Shown here piece by piece: positions 11,182 through 22,899 of a stretch of DNA of 64,000 nucleotides. Below the pieces are notes generated by a model. It was given only the letters and a program-made list of their open reading frames with translations. It did not search any database and had not been told where the DNA came from. Source of the DNA: Periplaneta americana (lineage: Eukaryota; Arthropoda; Insecta; Blattodea; Blattidae); NCBI RefSeq assembly GCF_040183065.1, contig NC_091124.1, positions 69,697,001-69,761,000 of the forward strand. Reading direction: 5' to 3'. How positions within the stretch are numbered: the first letter of the stretch is position 1; every line of letters begins with the position of its first letter. Position numbers and translations under genes: made by a program.

Positions 11182-11819
11182 GGAATACGTGAAAGACAAG
11201 ACTGAACACATCACACAATTCATCACATTTGCCAATTCTCGGGTCGACTATTCTTATCCAAGATTGTTACTGCGGAAAAATTTTGAGTATGCATTTCTCC
11301 CATTGGTCAGTGAACATATCACTGGTCACCAGTTTAGGGTACAACCAGACGAGCTGTAAATGTCGCTGGTTTTCGGCGACAAATGAAGCTGGAATTATAA
11401 ACTGGTTAGGTGAAATGCAAGCTGCCACACGTAGCAATAAATGTAGCTTGAGAGACTTTTCCAAAGTCGTTTCGCAACTCGAATGCGCCTGGGTCCATTT
11501 CTTCTTCTACAAATACTGCTGCTGGGTGGCCAGACGTGGCTATAATATTATTACTGCTGCTGGGTAGTTAGACGCGGCTACAACAGGTCACAGGAACTAT
11601 TTGACTTCGCTGCTTTTGGTTTTCCTGGTACAATTGTTGCACCCGAAGACGGCACAACCTGGCATTTTGTAGTCTTTAAATCACACATAGGATAACTTGT
11701 AGAAACTGTTTTTTTTGTATAATTCGTAATCTTACGATAATATAATAGCAAGCAATGATCAATTATAAAGCCATTATACATTTCATCCAGTAGAAAAAGA
11801 TCTATTTATGTCAACATGC
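11182..11819. other. No gene seen; short tandem duplication
   Basis: ACTGCTGCTGGGT.G..AGAC followed by GGCTA occurs twice at about 36-bp spacing near 11515-11583. Nothing else supportable. Confidence 0.5.
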
Positions 11820-12430
11820 AAAAAAAGAAAGGAATGACTGAGTCCTAACGAAAAAGCAGCACCTGTACAAAAGAAAGTGTCCATCCACAGAAGATGATGT
11901 TATGCGTCTGGTGGGATAAAGAAGATGTCGTGTACTACGAATTGCTTTCCAGGAATATAACAACTAAAACTACTGACGTTTATTGCCAACAACTCAGAAG
12001 CTTTGCTGCCGCAATTGAAGAAAAACGACAGGAAAGACTGCATCAAGTGGTGCTGCAATACGATAATGCATGCCCACACTCCGCTAAAATGACAAACGCA
12101 ACTATCTAGGAGTTTGGTTGGGAGGTGATTCCACATCCTCCATATTCTCCCGATCTTGTGCTCTCAGATTTACACGTTTTCCGTCCTATATCTAATCACC
12201 TTCAAGGAAACCTTTGGTAAGGAAGATGCTTTACAAACTTGGCTTGTCGACTTCTTTAACTACAAGCCAGCAGATTTCTTCAGACGCGGAATCGAGAAAC
12301 TACCCCAGCGTTGGTAGAGGGTCATAGATAATGTATGAAAATACCTACTGATTAATCCCTTCTTCTATTTATTGCAAATAAAAACTTTCGTCACTGCGAA
12401 AAAAACGCTACGAACTTTTACATCAACCAA
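11820..12430 (+). mobile_element. Mariner transposase remnant (C-terminal half) with 3' terminal repeat
   Basis: It reads MMLCVWWDKEDVVYYELL, LQYDNACPHSAK (second catalytic Asp), then after a stop PPYSPDLVLSDLHVF (third Asp, DD34D-type) and DFFNYKPADFFRRGIEKLPQ. The end GAACTTTTACATCAACC near 12411 is a mariner-type terminus. The N-terminal half was not found nearby, and stops make it inactive. Confidence 0.85.
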
Positions 12431-13148
12431 TATTTGTATTTATTCACCTCATACCCGTAATTTGCTATTTGGAGACCTCTTTACTTTACACAATAATTTT
12501 ATTTCCGCGTCTGATTTAAATGTTTAAGTTTAGAAGGATTTAATATTTAGAAATTGAACGGCTCAATATATAGGCTACGTTTATTTAACCCAGCATATGT
12601 TAATATGCACGTATACCCAAAGGTATAAGGTTAAGGAGCTATTTGTGTACAAAATGTTACGAGCTTGTACTGTCCAGAGTAAATGCTCAAAGCATAACAA
12701 GATTGCAAAACGCTGTGGCCGGGAGGAAAAAGGTCGTAAGTCAATTTTTTGTGAAAATGAGATTTTTATATATTCTGAAAGCCGAAACAATTCTCTACAA
12801 TCTGGTAAAACGACTAAAGTCAAATAAGACTCATGACTTGATTTATAGAGCGTTACCAAATGTCCTAAGTACTTTTGGAATCGAGCACACACAGAATAAA
12901 GAACTTAAGAATGTTTAATACTTTATTCCTTATAAACCATCACATATTTTCTTTCCATGCTTCCCTATTAAAAAGGTCTAAATTGTATTTTAGCCATTTT
13001 ATCACATACTGATGCCCTTTCCTTTTAAAACTTTAAGCACCAGAGTAAACAGTCCTATAATTGTTTAAGACCTATTTTGCATTTCTAATAATTTACATTT
13101 CTCATTTATTTTGACATGAAAAAGGTCTTATGTTTAATAGTCCCTTCT
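12431..13148. other. No gene seen
   Basis: AT-rich; overlapping short ORFs on both strands at 12581-12918 lack coding character. Confidence 0.5.
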
Positions 13149-13156
13149 ACTCAGTT

Positions 13157-13413
13157 GGTCCACACCTGTGGAGTAACGGTCAGCGCGTCTGGCCGCGAAA
13201 CCAGGTGGCCCGGGTTCGAATCCCGGTCGGGGCAAGTTACCTGGTTGAGGTTTTTCCGCGGTTTTCCCTCAACCCAATATGAGCAAATGCTGGGTAACTT
13301 TCGGTGCTGGACCCCGGACTCATTTCACCGGCATTATCACCTTCATTTCATTCAGACGCTAAATAACCTAGATGTTTATACAGCGTCGTAAAATAACCCA
13401 ATAAAAAAAATAT
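13157..13413 (+). mobile_element. SINE-1 (tRNA-derived) copy 1
   Basis: The head has an A-box-like GTGGAGTAACGGTCAGCG and a B box GGTTCGAATCC. The body includes TGAGCAAATGCTGGGTAACT and GGTGCTGGACCCCGGACTCA, and the end is CCCAATAAAAAAAA. Flanks repeat ACTCAGTT (13149-13156, 13414-13421). Confidence 0.9.
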
Positions 13414-13766
13414 ACTCAGTTTGGCTTCTAGTTTTAAAAGAGCTTCAGTGCGGCTATTTTTGGAAATAATCAAGAAAATTGTTAAATGAGCAACATTACC
13501 TATTTTAGAAGAAATGTAAACAAATAATATCCAGGAAAAATCTCTTAATAAAAAAAAAACTCTATAATTGACACCAATTTCAATCTTTGTACTGCTCTCC
13601 TGAAAAGTATAAAATTTTTACTTAAGACCCTTTTCCTCCCGGCCACAGTTATATTCTTAATGTTCATGACACTGGTACAGATACAAAGCTCCAAGCAAAG
13701 ATTATTTAAAAAAAAAAGCATAAAAATCAATCGCGCCTTCTTTCTTTTTACTTGATTATAGCCTAG

Positions 13767-13949
13767 CACAGTCTAGTATATACAGTCGCGAAGCTCAATA
13801 CGTAGTAAATATGCAAACATTAGCTAGTTGCTCACCACTAGGATCGCTAATATCGCCTCATTACAGGCAATGCAAAATAGTACCGTCACAGTCTATTGTT
13901 TCTAGCACCCTCAAAACTCAAGCTTCGTGACTGTATATAGTAGACTGTG
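13767..13949 (+). mobile_element. MITE-A copy 2 (183 bp)
   Basis: Inverted termini run CACAGTCTAGTATATACAGT and, from the other end, CACAGTCTACTATATACAGT, continuing CGAAGCT. Flanks carry ATTATAGC / GTTATAGC near the ends. The ends suggest a hAT-type or similar non-autonomous element; the family is not assigned. Confidence 0.8.
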
Positions 13950-14034
13950 GTTATAGCGAGATAGTATTTGGCGAGATGAATCCGAGGATTCGCTAGAGAT
14001 TACTTGACATTAGCCTGTTGGAAAAAATCGCGGA

Positions 14035-14140
14035 AATACCCAATCAGTTGAACACCCAAGCGGGAATGGAACCCACGTCCGAGCATGGCTCCGGATCAGC
14101 AGGGAAACGCGCCAGCCATCTCAACTACGCCGGTGGCTAG
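14035..14140 (-). mobile_element. SINE-2 head fragment
   Basis: The minus strand reads CCGGCGTAGTTGAGATGGCT, CTGCTGATCCGGAGCCATGC and GTGGGTTCCATTCCCGCTTG. This is the same tRNA-like head as the 49.5-kb element. Confidence 0.7.
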
Positions 14141-15777
14141 GGATCATCAGATTACACTCTCGTTGTGACGTAAGAACTTCGATAATAAAAAACGCAATAG
14201 TTGAATGTTCAGCATTTAGAATCGCCTATAAATTATTCAACTTTGGATATAGATATGAAGATTTAGCCTATATCGTTGTTGAATGGGTCGAGAAGCACAG
14301 CAAATCAAAATCAAATTCAAAACATTATTAGTATAAATTGGTATATAAAGTGTCATTTTCAAGTTACCAAACAGTTTGCAAGCATGCCGTCTATCGACGA
14401 GCATCTCTTTCCGCAAAACATGTGATATAACTCTCGGTAAGAAAGTAAGTGAAGTTTGATTTATAGGGAATGGTAGGCTACCGTACTTTTTCTTCCCATG
14501 AAACATTTTCTCATGGAGTATGTTCCGATGTAATTCACTTTCTTCTAAGATCACCCAAAGGCTTCGAATCTCTCCATGAGAATGATAATTCAAGGCCGTA
14601 AGGATCCTGCTCTAAGCCATTCTTTGAAGTCTATTTTCTCAATTTAATTTAAACGACAAATATTAACTCATAACTTGTTGAACGTCGAGTTCTTTCATAT
14701 CTTCATTTCCTCGAACTATATAATAGTCAGCTGTTCTTCTCATTAACATCGTTTCACAGGCTGTTAATGTACTTTAATCTCTTATCCTAATCATTCAAGC
14801 TTCACGTCTACACCAAAGTACAAGTCGAGCTAAAGCCTTTCAGGCTGCTGTATAAACGCAATGACAACATAATGTAAGAAAAATGAATCAACATTTCTCT
14901 CCAAACGGTCTTGACGGTGTATTATGAATATAAACTGAAACTTTGCTCAGTGGCAAAATGCCCAATGCTACCAAAAGCTGTTGTACTTTCCTATCTTCAT
15001 TAGTTTATCGTCGATAATCAATTTTCGTTGTTTTATGAATATGCAAACCTTTATGTATTTATATTTTGTTCACAGTACTGCGATAAAGTACGGAATCGAC
15101 CACTTTGGCTATTTAAATGCGAAATAGTATTTTTAACATGAGTTTTTTCTATTTATTTCTATTAATTGTCGTCATGTCCTATCAAGTACTAAGTCATAAA
15201 CGCCTGATACAGACTTCAGTTTTTTATCCATCATTCGTGGATCTAGAGACCTCTTCTCATTAGGACGGTATTTCAAGGTAGTCTTTCTACAACGTGTTTT
15301 ATACATTCTATACACATGATTTAATTTTAATATGTCCTCTAATTTCATCTTAATTAAGTAGAAACGAATAAAATATTACAATTTAAAACATCTTACTGCC
15401 GTCAATTCTCACCCTTTCTTTCCTTCTACAAATGACTATTCCCCTCTTTCTTATATTTGCTGTCGTGGTGTGTACTGAGTCTTGTTATAAATGTTATAAT
15501 TCTTTCGAGACGTCCGAACTATTTTCTCCTCGATGCGAATTTTTCAAGATGGCGTAAAATGAAATATCAATACATCAGTAAACTGATAGGCCTATTATAC
15601 TACTGTTCAGCTTTGTAACAATACAGTAATAAGCTTACATAAAATCTTGCAGCTAGCATTAAGATTACCAAAAGATGTTGGATAACGCAACAAAAAATAC
15701 CGGTATTTAAAAAGTTATAATGAAAAACTTAAAATAATACGGGCTTAAATGGTAAGCAATGTTGTTATTGTTGTTTC
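14141..15777. other. No gene seen
   Basis: AT-rich intergenic DNA. The 118-codon ORF at 14237-14593 on minus shows no motif. Confidence 0.5.
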
Positions 15778-15835
15778 GTGAACTGTCCGAAGACAAATTG
15801 GAACCTCATAAGTGACACCTCTGATCACATATATA
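15778..15835. repeat. Dispersed repeat R, left piece
   Basis: CTGTCCGAAGACAAATTGGA and ACCTCATAAGTGACACCTCT match the first third of the 38.2-kb copy. Confidence 0.7.
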
Positions 15836-15894
15836 ACAGATTGATCAGCCTAATGGACTTTCAAAGACAGCAACTTTTATCAATTTCACTATGG

Positions 15895-15897
<3 letters not shown>

Positions 15898-15945
<48 letters not shown>
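15898..15945. repeat. (TA)n microsatellite
   Basis: A pure AT dinucleotide run abuts the left terminus of the 1.37-kb element. It may have grown from the TA-rich target. Confidence 0.95.
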
Positions 15946-15948
<3 letters not shown>

Positions 15949-17317
15949 GAAGGTAAGGTAGTACATTAATTGTAGGATGTGATTCCTTGAAATATAACGA
16001 ACAAAAAAGTATAATACCATTTTGCTCGTTTTTGCGAGGCTTTTGAAGAAATAATAGGCTACTTTTATGCCGACATTTCGATCGCGAATTTTACGAATAC
16101 TGTTTAAAATACGGTTTAATTTCTTGTATACCAACGAAGAGAACGTTTATTACGTTCACGTTGCAGCAGTATTTTAATTAGGAAATTCACAGATTTCGAA
16201 TTAATCGAATGAAGAAACACTGGAAACATTGATTGTCGGGTCGCGCACAGGTCTAAAAATCTGGCCTCGCTGTCCGAACGGCAGACAGTTTGCCTAGTAC
16301 TCGCAACTGATCAGCTGTTGTGATGTTTACATTGCATTAGTGTGCAGTTGGACGTACAGCGATACAGTTTAGTTTATTTCAAAACTACGAAATGCCAGAG
16401 TTCACAAATCGTGAGTACTTAGACATGATCCAGGCCGTGGAAGAAATTCGGAACAGTGAAGAACTACTGACCAGAGTTCGTCATAATTGGACTAGAAGAT
16501 ATGAAAGCTGCACGCACGCTGATGGTGGTCATTTTGAACAGTACCTGTAAGATGTGAGTGGAATGTGGTTTACAGAGTGTATTACTCTTTATTTAATTAT
16601 TAACGCTCAGAATTAGTGATTCGTAAAACAACAAACTGTAATGTTAATTACATCTTGTTCACAAAGTTACATCAGTTTTATTTTTTCATTAATTGTAACT
16701 GAAACTTCAAGCCTAAGTGTTTTCACCAATTTGGACATAATTTCCTGATTTTCACGTTATTTCTTGTTATTGCTGTACGTATTTCTTGTTTACATTAAAA
16801 TTATTACGCAATACTTAGTATTGAATTGTTAGTGTATTGCATTGTAAGTTGATAATTCTTCATTCATTGTTGAACTGCGCCCGGACACGAACTATTTTGT
16901 TCATTCGGGTTATTAATTTACATTTTCTGACATTAAATTACACAAACTAAACAAATAACAGTTACGTCCCTGTCCAGAGTTTACGTAGGTCATTTTTGCG
17001 CGAAGATTAATCCACAGATTAGCTCGCGAAGTATTGCACCGAAGCTCTGTACATTTGTTTGCTACCGTCCTCCCCTCACCTGCTGCAAGATACACGGTGA
17101 AAGGTAGTTGAACTTAACCCACCCCCTTCAAGTCGCTGACCGCATGGGGTGTAGGGTACTACTTATGCGGCGTTGAGATATCTTGCAATTGCCGTCAGCG
17201 CTTTCGAAACACTTGTAATTATCTCACAATCCTTAAGTCCTATAATTTTTATTTGACAAAACTTACTCTAATGAGTTCTATGGCTCCTGTCAATTAATGT
17301 ACTACCTTACCTTCCAC
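15946..17317. mobile_element. Unclassified 1372-bp element with perfect 27-bp inverted termini
   Basis: The ends at 15946-15972 and 17291-17317 are exact reverse complements (starting GTGGAAGGTAAGGTAGTACA). The left end abuts a (TA)n tract (15898-15945) and the right flank is GCTGTATATA. Outside, both sides belong to one dispersed repeat whose uninterrupted copy is at 38218-38352, so the element split it. A 52-residue ORF (16392-16550) lies near the left third; no recognised transposase is present. Confidence 0.8.
16392..16550 (+). CDS. Short ORF inside the 1.37-kb element
   Basis: ATG opens MPEFTNREYLDMIQAVEEIR and continues NSEELLTRVRHNWTRRYESC to a stop after HFEQYL. The FTN.EYLDM start resembles helix-turn-helix starts of insect transposon proteins, but the rest is unfamiliar. 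It could be a remnant first exon or a chance ORF. Confidence 0.3.
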   Translation: MPEFTNREYLDMIQAVEEIRNSEELLTRVRHNWTRRYESCTHADGGHFEQYL

Positions 17318-17327
17318 GCTGTATATA

Positions 17328-17425
17328 TGATCAGGGGTGACATCAACAAAGCATCACTCATGAGGCAGCTAAGCCAGGAGATAATGGGACTGGGTGAACA
17401 GTTCCTTTCCCTCTCCTTTGCATAC
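17328..17425. repeat. Dispersed repeat R, right piece
   Basis: CATCACTCATGAGGCAGCTA and AGCCAGGAGATAATGGGACT, then CAGTTCCTTTCCCTCTCC, match the rest of the 38.2-kb copy. Confidence 0.7.
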
Positions 17426-18097
17426 ATCGTTGATTAGTACGAGTAACATATTTCACTAATCAGGCTTCAGATGTAGTATACAAACAATTGTTCTTATGAC
17501 CAGACAGCGGATTTTCGGTCCCGATACTGAACATTAGGTGTGCGTCAATTGCAAGGAGGTCATTAAACTCATTGCTACGCTCCCTCCGTAAGCCAAGGAA
17601 CGTGACGTCTTGTCGCTGTTCAAGGACCGAAAATCCCCTGCCTGCTTATGACACATACTGTTATGTGAGATGTATATACTGTGTGGTAATAGATGTAACC
17701 TACATATAAGCCAGAACCTCAATCAAAGGTAAATCAATGTTACAATAAAATTGCCTCAGGACAGCGCAAAGAATAAACAATATTAAATATATAGATATAT
17801 ATTTTTTTCCTGAAAGACAAGTTGATTGTTACATTTTTGGGATTTTAATTATTTAACGCAATCAGGTATCTGCACTAAGCTGAAAACCATTTTTTATTTT
17901 TTCACAAAATGCTGAATTCTCAAATAAAAATTCTAAACGTCTCATTTTAGAATGCTAAAAAAATCGCCTTTTATATGATTGAAGTAAAAATAAATTATTG
18001 AAATGAATAGTAGCCTAGCAATCTCGTAACAATAACAATATTTTTAGTACAATATTTTAGTGTTTGCATAAAAGGTGCCATTTTCAGAGAAATATTA

Positions 18098-19240
18098 CAG
18101 GGGCGGCTTTCGAAGAGGGGCTGCGGAGCTGCAGCACCCCCAGACATTTGTGACTCTTGTCTCGTTTTATGTTGTGAAAAACATTTATTATACAGTCTCT
18201 ATTTAGCGGCTCGAATTTAAAAAAAAAATTCGCTCTCAATGACATGGCACGCAATCGTTAGTGAAGTCACTTCCTCCCCTGGTGCTGCCAGAGCGAAACC
18301 AGAGACAAGGACTATGGGTGAAGCCACTTCCTCCCCTGGAGCTGCCAGTCTCGTCTCGGATGCTTTGCACGTTAGTTTTACCCCTCCTCCTGCTATCCCT
18401 CGCCGTGAATGCAGAGTTTCCAGGCGCTGCAAAATTTGCAGCAGTTTGTCAGTAGCGCGCAGTTTTAAATACATTTTCTTTAATGTTGTGAGTATAACAA
18501 GTGCAACAATGTTTAATTCTGTACAATATTTACAGTCTATTCAGTTCAGCACCTTAACAATTCAGGAGAAATGTGAAATTAAGTGCCCATCAGTTGAATC
18601 TCATAATGGAAAGAGCCGCTAAACAAAATAAAAAGACTCGCGTATTTTTTGATAATTTATCCAGTATCCCTGCTTTCTTCTCTCGATCTGTATTAGATTA
18701 ATGTGTTTCAAAGACAATTCCATCAGCTGGGGCAACAAGATGGATTTAAAATAAGAACAGTAAATGTTGTTCATGAGAAGGAGCCATTGCTAGAATGTTT
18801 TCAAATCATAATGGAATCAGAAACATCTAACATCACAATAAATGAGGCAAGCGCCCTGGTACGTACTCTTGAATATCCAGAATTCAATTTCTGGCTCAGT
18901 TATTTTTTTCATTTATTGATGTATCATGTATATATATTATACAGCCAACTACAACATCGCCAGTTAGATATTTCTAAGGTTCAAATCTGCATATAAAAAA
19001 TTAAATTATGGTTTATTTAACGACACTCGCAACTGCAGGGATTATATCAGCGTCGCCAGTGTGCCGGAATTTTGTCCGCAGGATTCTTTTAAATGCCAGT
19101 AAATCTACTAACATGAGCCTGTCTCATTTAAACACAACTTACAAGATAAGGCGCATGGAACTAATCTTTAAATAAAGTAAGCTGCTTGGTTTATTTTTGT
19201 ATGCAGCCCCCCTTAATTCAATACCCACGAGCCGCCACTG
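18098..19240 (+). mobile_element. hAT element remnant with ZMYM1-type transposase fragment
   Basis: Ends are CAGGGGCGGCTTTCG and ...GAGCCGCCACTG, inverted to each other, with imperfect flanks (AAATATTA / TAAATATA). The interior on the plus strand reads KKTRVFFDNLSSIPAFFSRS, then FKIRTVNVVHEKEPLLECF and SALVRTLEYPEFNFWLSYFF, as in hAT proteins annotated as zinc-finger MYM-type protein 1. Stops and frameshifts are present. A SINE 3' half sits inside at about 19003-19152. Residues near 18250-18350 carry a short direct duplication (CACTTCCTCCCCTGG twice). Confidence 0.75.
19003..19152 (-). mobile_element. SINE-5 partial copy inside the hAT remnant
   Basis: GGTTTATTTAACGACACTCG through AACATGAGCCTGTCTCATTT match the body of the other two copies; the tRNA-like head is absent. 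Confidence 0.75.
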
Positions 19241-19537
19241 TAAATATACCAAAGAATTTTACAGTTTTAATTAGCATTTATATTCTGTATTGTGTAGAGT
19301 CAGTTCAATTTCCCGGAGTGCAGTTTCACAGAAAAGACTTCGTCGACCGACCCTCTATCGCCTCATACTTATTAGTTGTCATGAATATGTCTTTCTTTAT
19401 TCTGACAAATTTTATTTTGGCTTCGCCTGTTAATAACCTATCACAAACATTCATTAAGAAAAAACTAACACCTTTTCTTCATTTCAACGTGGAAAGAGAG
19501 TTGCCAGATCTACTTATGAATAAACTGAAGTAGCATT

Positions 19538-20146
19538 CAATAAATATAAATGACACTCGGGAGGAAATTAAACACAGAATAAATATGGGAAATGCGTGTT
19601 ATTATTCGGTTGAGAAGCTTTTGTCATCTAGTCTGCTGTCAAAAAATCTGAAAGTTAGAATTTATAAAACAGTTATAATACCGGTTGTTCTGTATGGTTG
19701 TGAAACTTGGACTCTCACTTTGAGAGAGTAACAGAGATTAAGAGTGTTTGAGAATAAGGTTCTTAGGAACATATTTGGGACTAAGAGGGATGAAGTTACA
19801 GGAGAATGGAGAAAGTTACACAACGCAGAGCTGCACACATTGTATTCTTCACCTGACATAATTAGGAACATAAAATCCAGACGTTTGAGATGGGCAGGGC
19901 ATGTAGCACGTATGGGCGAATCCAGAAACGCATATAGAGTGTTAGTTGGGAGGCCGGCGAGAAAAAGACCTTTGGGGAGGCCGAGACGTAGATGGGAAGA
20001 TAATATTAAAATGGATTTAAGGGAGGTGGGATATGATGGTAGAGACTGGATTAATCTTGCTCGGGATAGGAACCAATGGCGGGCTTATGTGAGGGCGGCA
20101 ATGAACCTCCGGGTTCCTTAAAAGCCAATAAGTAAGTAAGTAAGTG
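19538..20146 (+). mobile_element. LINE-A fragment, 5'-truncated, (TAAG)n tail
   Basis: It reads NINDTREEIKHRINMGNACY through GRPRRRWEDNIKMDL and RAAMNLRVP*, with one in-frame stop near 19730. It ends CCAATAAGTAAGTAAGTAAG. Homology to the family begins at AAATATAAATGA, the same point as the 28.2-kb copy. Confidence 0.85.
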
Positions 20147-20149
20147 AGC

Positions 20150-22441
20150 ATTTAATAAACGGCCGAGGATCGCTAGGAATGTAGCAGCAGTGAAACATGT
20201 GGATGGAAGTTGAACTGAATTTAACTGAATTTCGGGAGGGGGCACTACGACCCAGCACTGTGACTTTCGAGATCTATTGCGCTTACCCTCAAGTTAGGCG
20301 CATTTTTTTTTATCTGTATATCGGTTCTTGAATTACTAGTATTTCTACTGCCATTCTCAACATCGTTTTACTATGTTCATCATAATCATTATGACTTTCG
20401 TCACCATAATTATCCATTCCCTCTCCTTGTGTGTTGAGGGTTAGTTCCGTCTCAGCTCGCAACTGACCACCAGGCATATTGTCAATTGTAGGATTCTTTT
20501 CACCATCAGATTCATCAGTTACGTTACCACATGTATTTTTGGTGGTAAAATGGTGATGGAAATGTCATTGCACTTAGGTATAGCAACTTGGTCGTCCTGA
20601 ATCATTTATAAGGCTTCATTTAGTGAAAAACTCCCTATAATAAAATAAGTAAATTACTACCAGTCTCACGAAATGTCCCCTCTTATGACTGACGTACTAC
20701 ATGTAGTACGCCTAACTTTACCATGATATGGCATAACCGTAAATTATAAATTAAGTCTAATTATGCATTATTATATACGAAGTACATGGTACGAGTATGT
20801 CCTATCAATATCAAAAGCATTATATCTATAGCATGTGATATATACTGACCTAGAGAAGAACACGTTCTGCTCCACAGCTATAACTCACACAAATATGTTC
20901 ACTATGACTATGACAATGACAGACTGAACATAAGAAGGAAAAATAGAGGAAATTTATAAATAACATCTAAGGATTACGGTATACCAACTATGAAAATCTT
21001 ACACAACAAAGTTAAAAAAAAAAAAAAAATGTCCGGTGTTCTATATATAGGACGACCAGTCCTATCTGGGTTTTAAATAACAACCAAGAAACTGTAATAT
21101 TTTTCCTAGTTTTAGAGACTTCATCATTTACTCATATGAAGCCAGTTATGTATAGATCAATTTACCGACATTCATGAAAAAAAAAAAAAGTAAAAATAAA
21201 CGTAAACGTGCATAAAAATGTAACAAATACATAGTGGAATTGAAAAGTATTAAAATCTCGTAACAGAGCGATTACAATTGACAAATTGTGAAAAAATTTC
21301 AATTTATTAAATCTGTCGCAGAGAAATTAATTTTCCCGAGTTAAGGAACTACTCCTCTTCTCGAGTTACCATATGAATTTATTACCGTCAAGAATAAGAA
21401 ACCAGAAGAATACAGATTTATAATTGTAACGGAACTTTATTGGAACAGTTCGAGTAGTGTGTACACAATGAAAATAATCCTGTTTTGTTAATATAACTGA
21501 GTAAATTTGGGTACTGGAGTTTATGTACTATGTAAATTCTGATGTCACATTTGGCGAGTTCAAGGCATCGTAAAATTTTAGACATGCCTGCTCTGGCTGG
21601 AGACGGCTGCGACCTTGAAGAGGGAACAGAAAGGAAGTTGCTGAAGTCGGACATGTACAGTAAGCTAATGTAATGTTTTCACTTCAACCGATGCCACCCG
21701 ATACACGCCAGAAGCGTGTGACTTGAGCGCGTCCCAGTGGCTTTGTTTATCACGGGTTCAATGTATGTACACTCTGCATAATACAAAACTGGAACGTCAT
21801 AATGGACGTATTTCTTAAATTAGATAAAAGAAACGTAAAGGCTTCTTGTGAAGAAGGAAAAAAAAACAGTCTTTTAACAATGGAAGGACGTTATCGCCTA
21901 GGGAACCTTGGTTCCAAGATTAATGTTGAATTAATGTTAAATATTAAGTTTTGTATTTTAAACAACCTTGTCATTAAAATAAAACCTTAAAATCTCATAT
22001 ACAATGCGCGATTGCTTCTTGTATAATAGACATGTTCAACCTATGTGTGACGTAACACGCTTTCAGTAATGTTCATCACCAATTTTCCATGCTTTCTCGC
22101 CTACATTGCCCCTCCACCGCAATTGAACAGGTTATTTGAGAAACCCCTCATGTCCAAAATCTTAACATTTTCAGGAGAGATAAAAAACTAAATATTTCCC
22201 ATATGAAAATAATTTTATGGAAATATATATTTTTCCCTTAATTTTACGTTGTAACTAAACTACATGTTTCAAGTTCAAAATTGAGGTTTTAACACAAGTC
22301 AGTTCCTCAGAAAAATTGTTTAAATATTTGGGACATGAAGGCTTTCTCAAATAAAAGATTAAATGTGGGAAGTTATGTCATTATTAATGAAGCAGAATGC
22401 GATAGAAGGTTTTGTATTGTAAAGTATTAATACACGTATTA
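20150..22441. other. No gene seen
   Basis: AT-rich with A-runs at 21010 and 21180. A fragment around 20215-20250 (AATTTCGGGAGGGGGCACTA) recurs inverted near 57080, so a further dispersed repeat is present. Confidence 0.5.
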
Positions 22442-22899
22442 TATAGAGTGTGGCAGTGGGATATGACGGTTTTTTTTAGCCCTGTTGTGGGACACTCAGG
22501 ACGAATTGAAAGGAAGCACATATACTTGAAGTAATCTAGTACAGTGCAATGTTTTGATTACTTTTTAATAATTACATTTCGAAGTAGCCTCCACGGCAAC
22601 GAATACATTCCTGCAATCTGCTATGAAAGTTCTGCATAACTCGCCCCAACAAAACAGATTCGGTGGCATTAATTTCATTCCTTATGTTTTGTTTCAGCTG
22701 GATGATAGTGCGAGGCTTGTTGCGATACACCCTACTTTTGAGATAACCCCATTGGAAGTAATCAGCTGCAGTCAGGTCAGGAGATCTTGGTCTCTTGGTC
22801 TCCAGGCAGTGTTTCCAAGTCGTGACATTATTCGTCTTGGAAACATATTTCGTAGTCAGTTCATTGAACCATGAGCAGAGTGCGCTGATTACTTCCTAT

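Noticed and set aside
12581-12918. Overlapping ORFs on both strands
   Set aside because: No motif, no splice context, AT-rich composition; likely chance.
18239-18622. 127-codon plus-strand ORF with SPGAA repeats
   Set aside because: It sits in the 5' part of a hAT remnant, contains a short direct duplication, and shows no domain. It is treated as transposon sequence.
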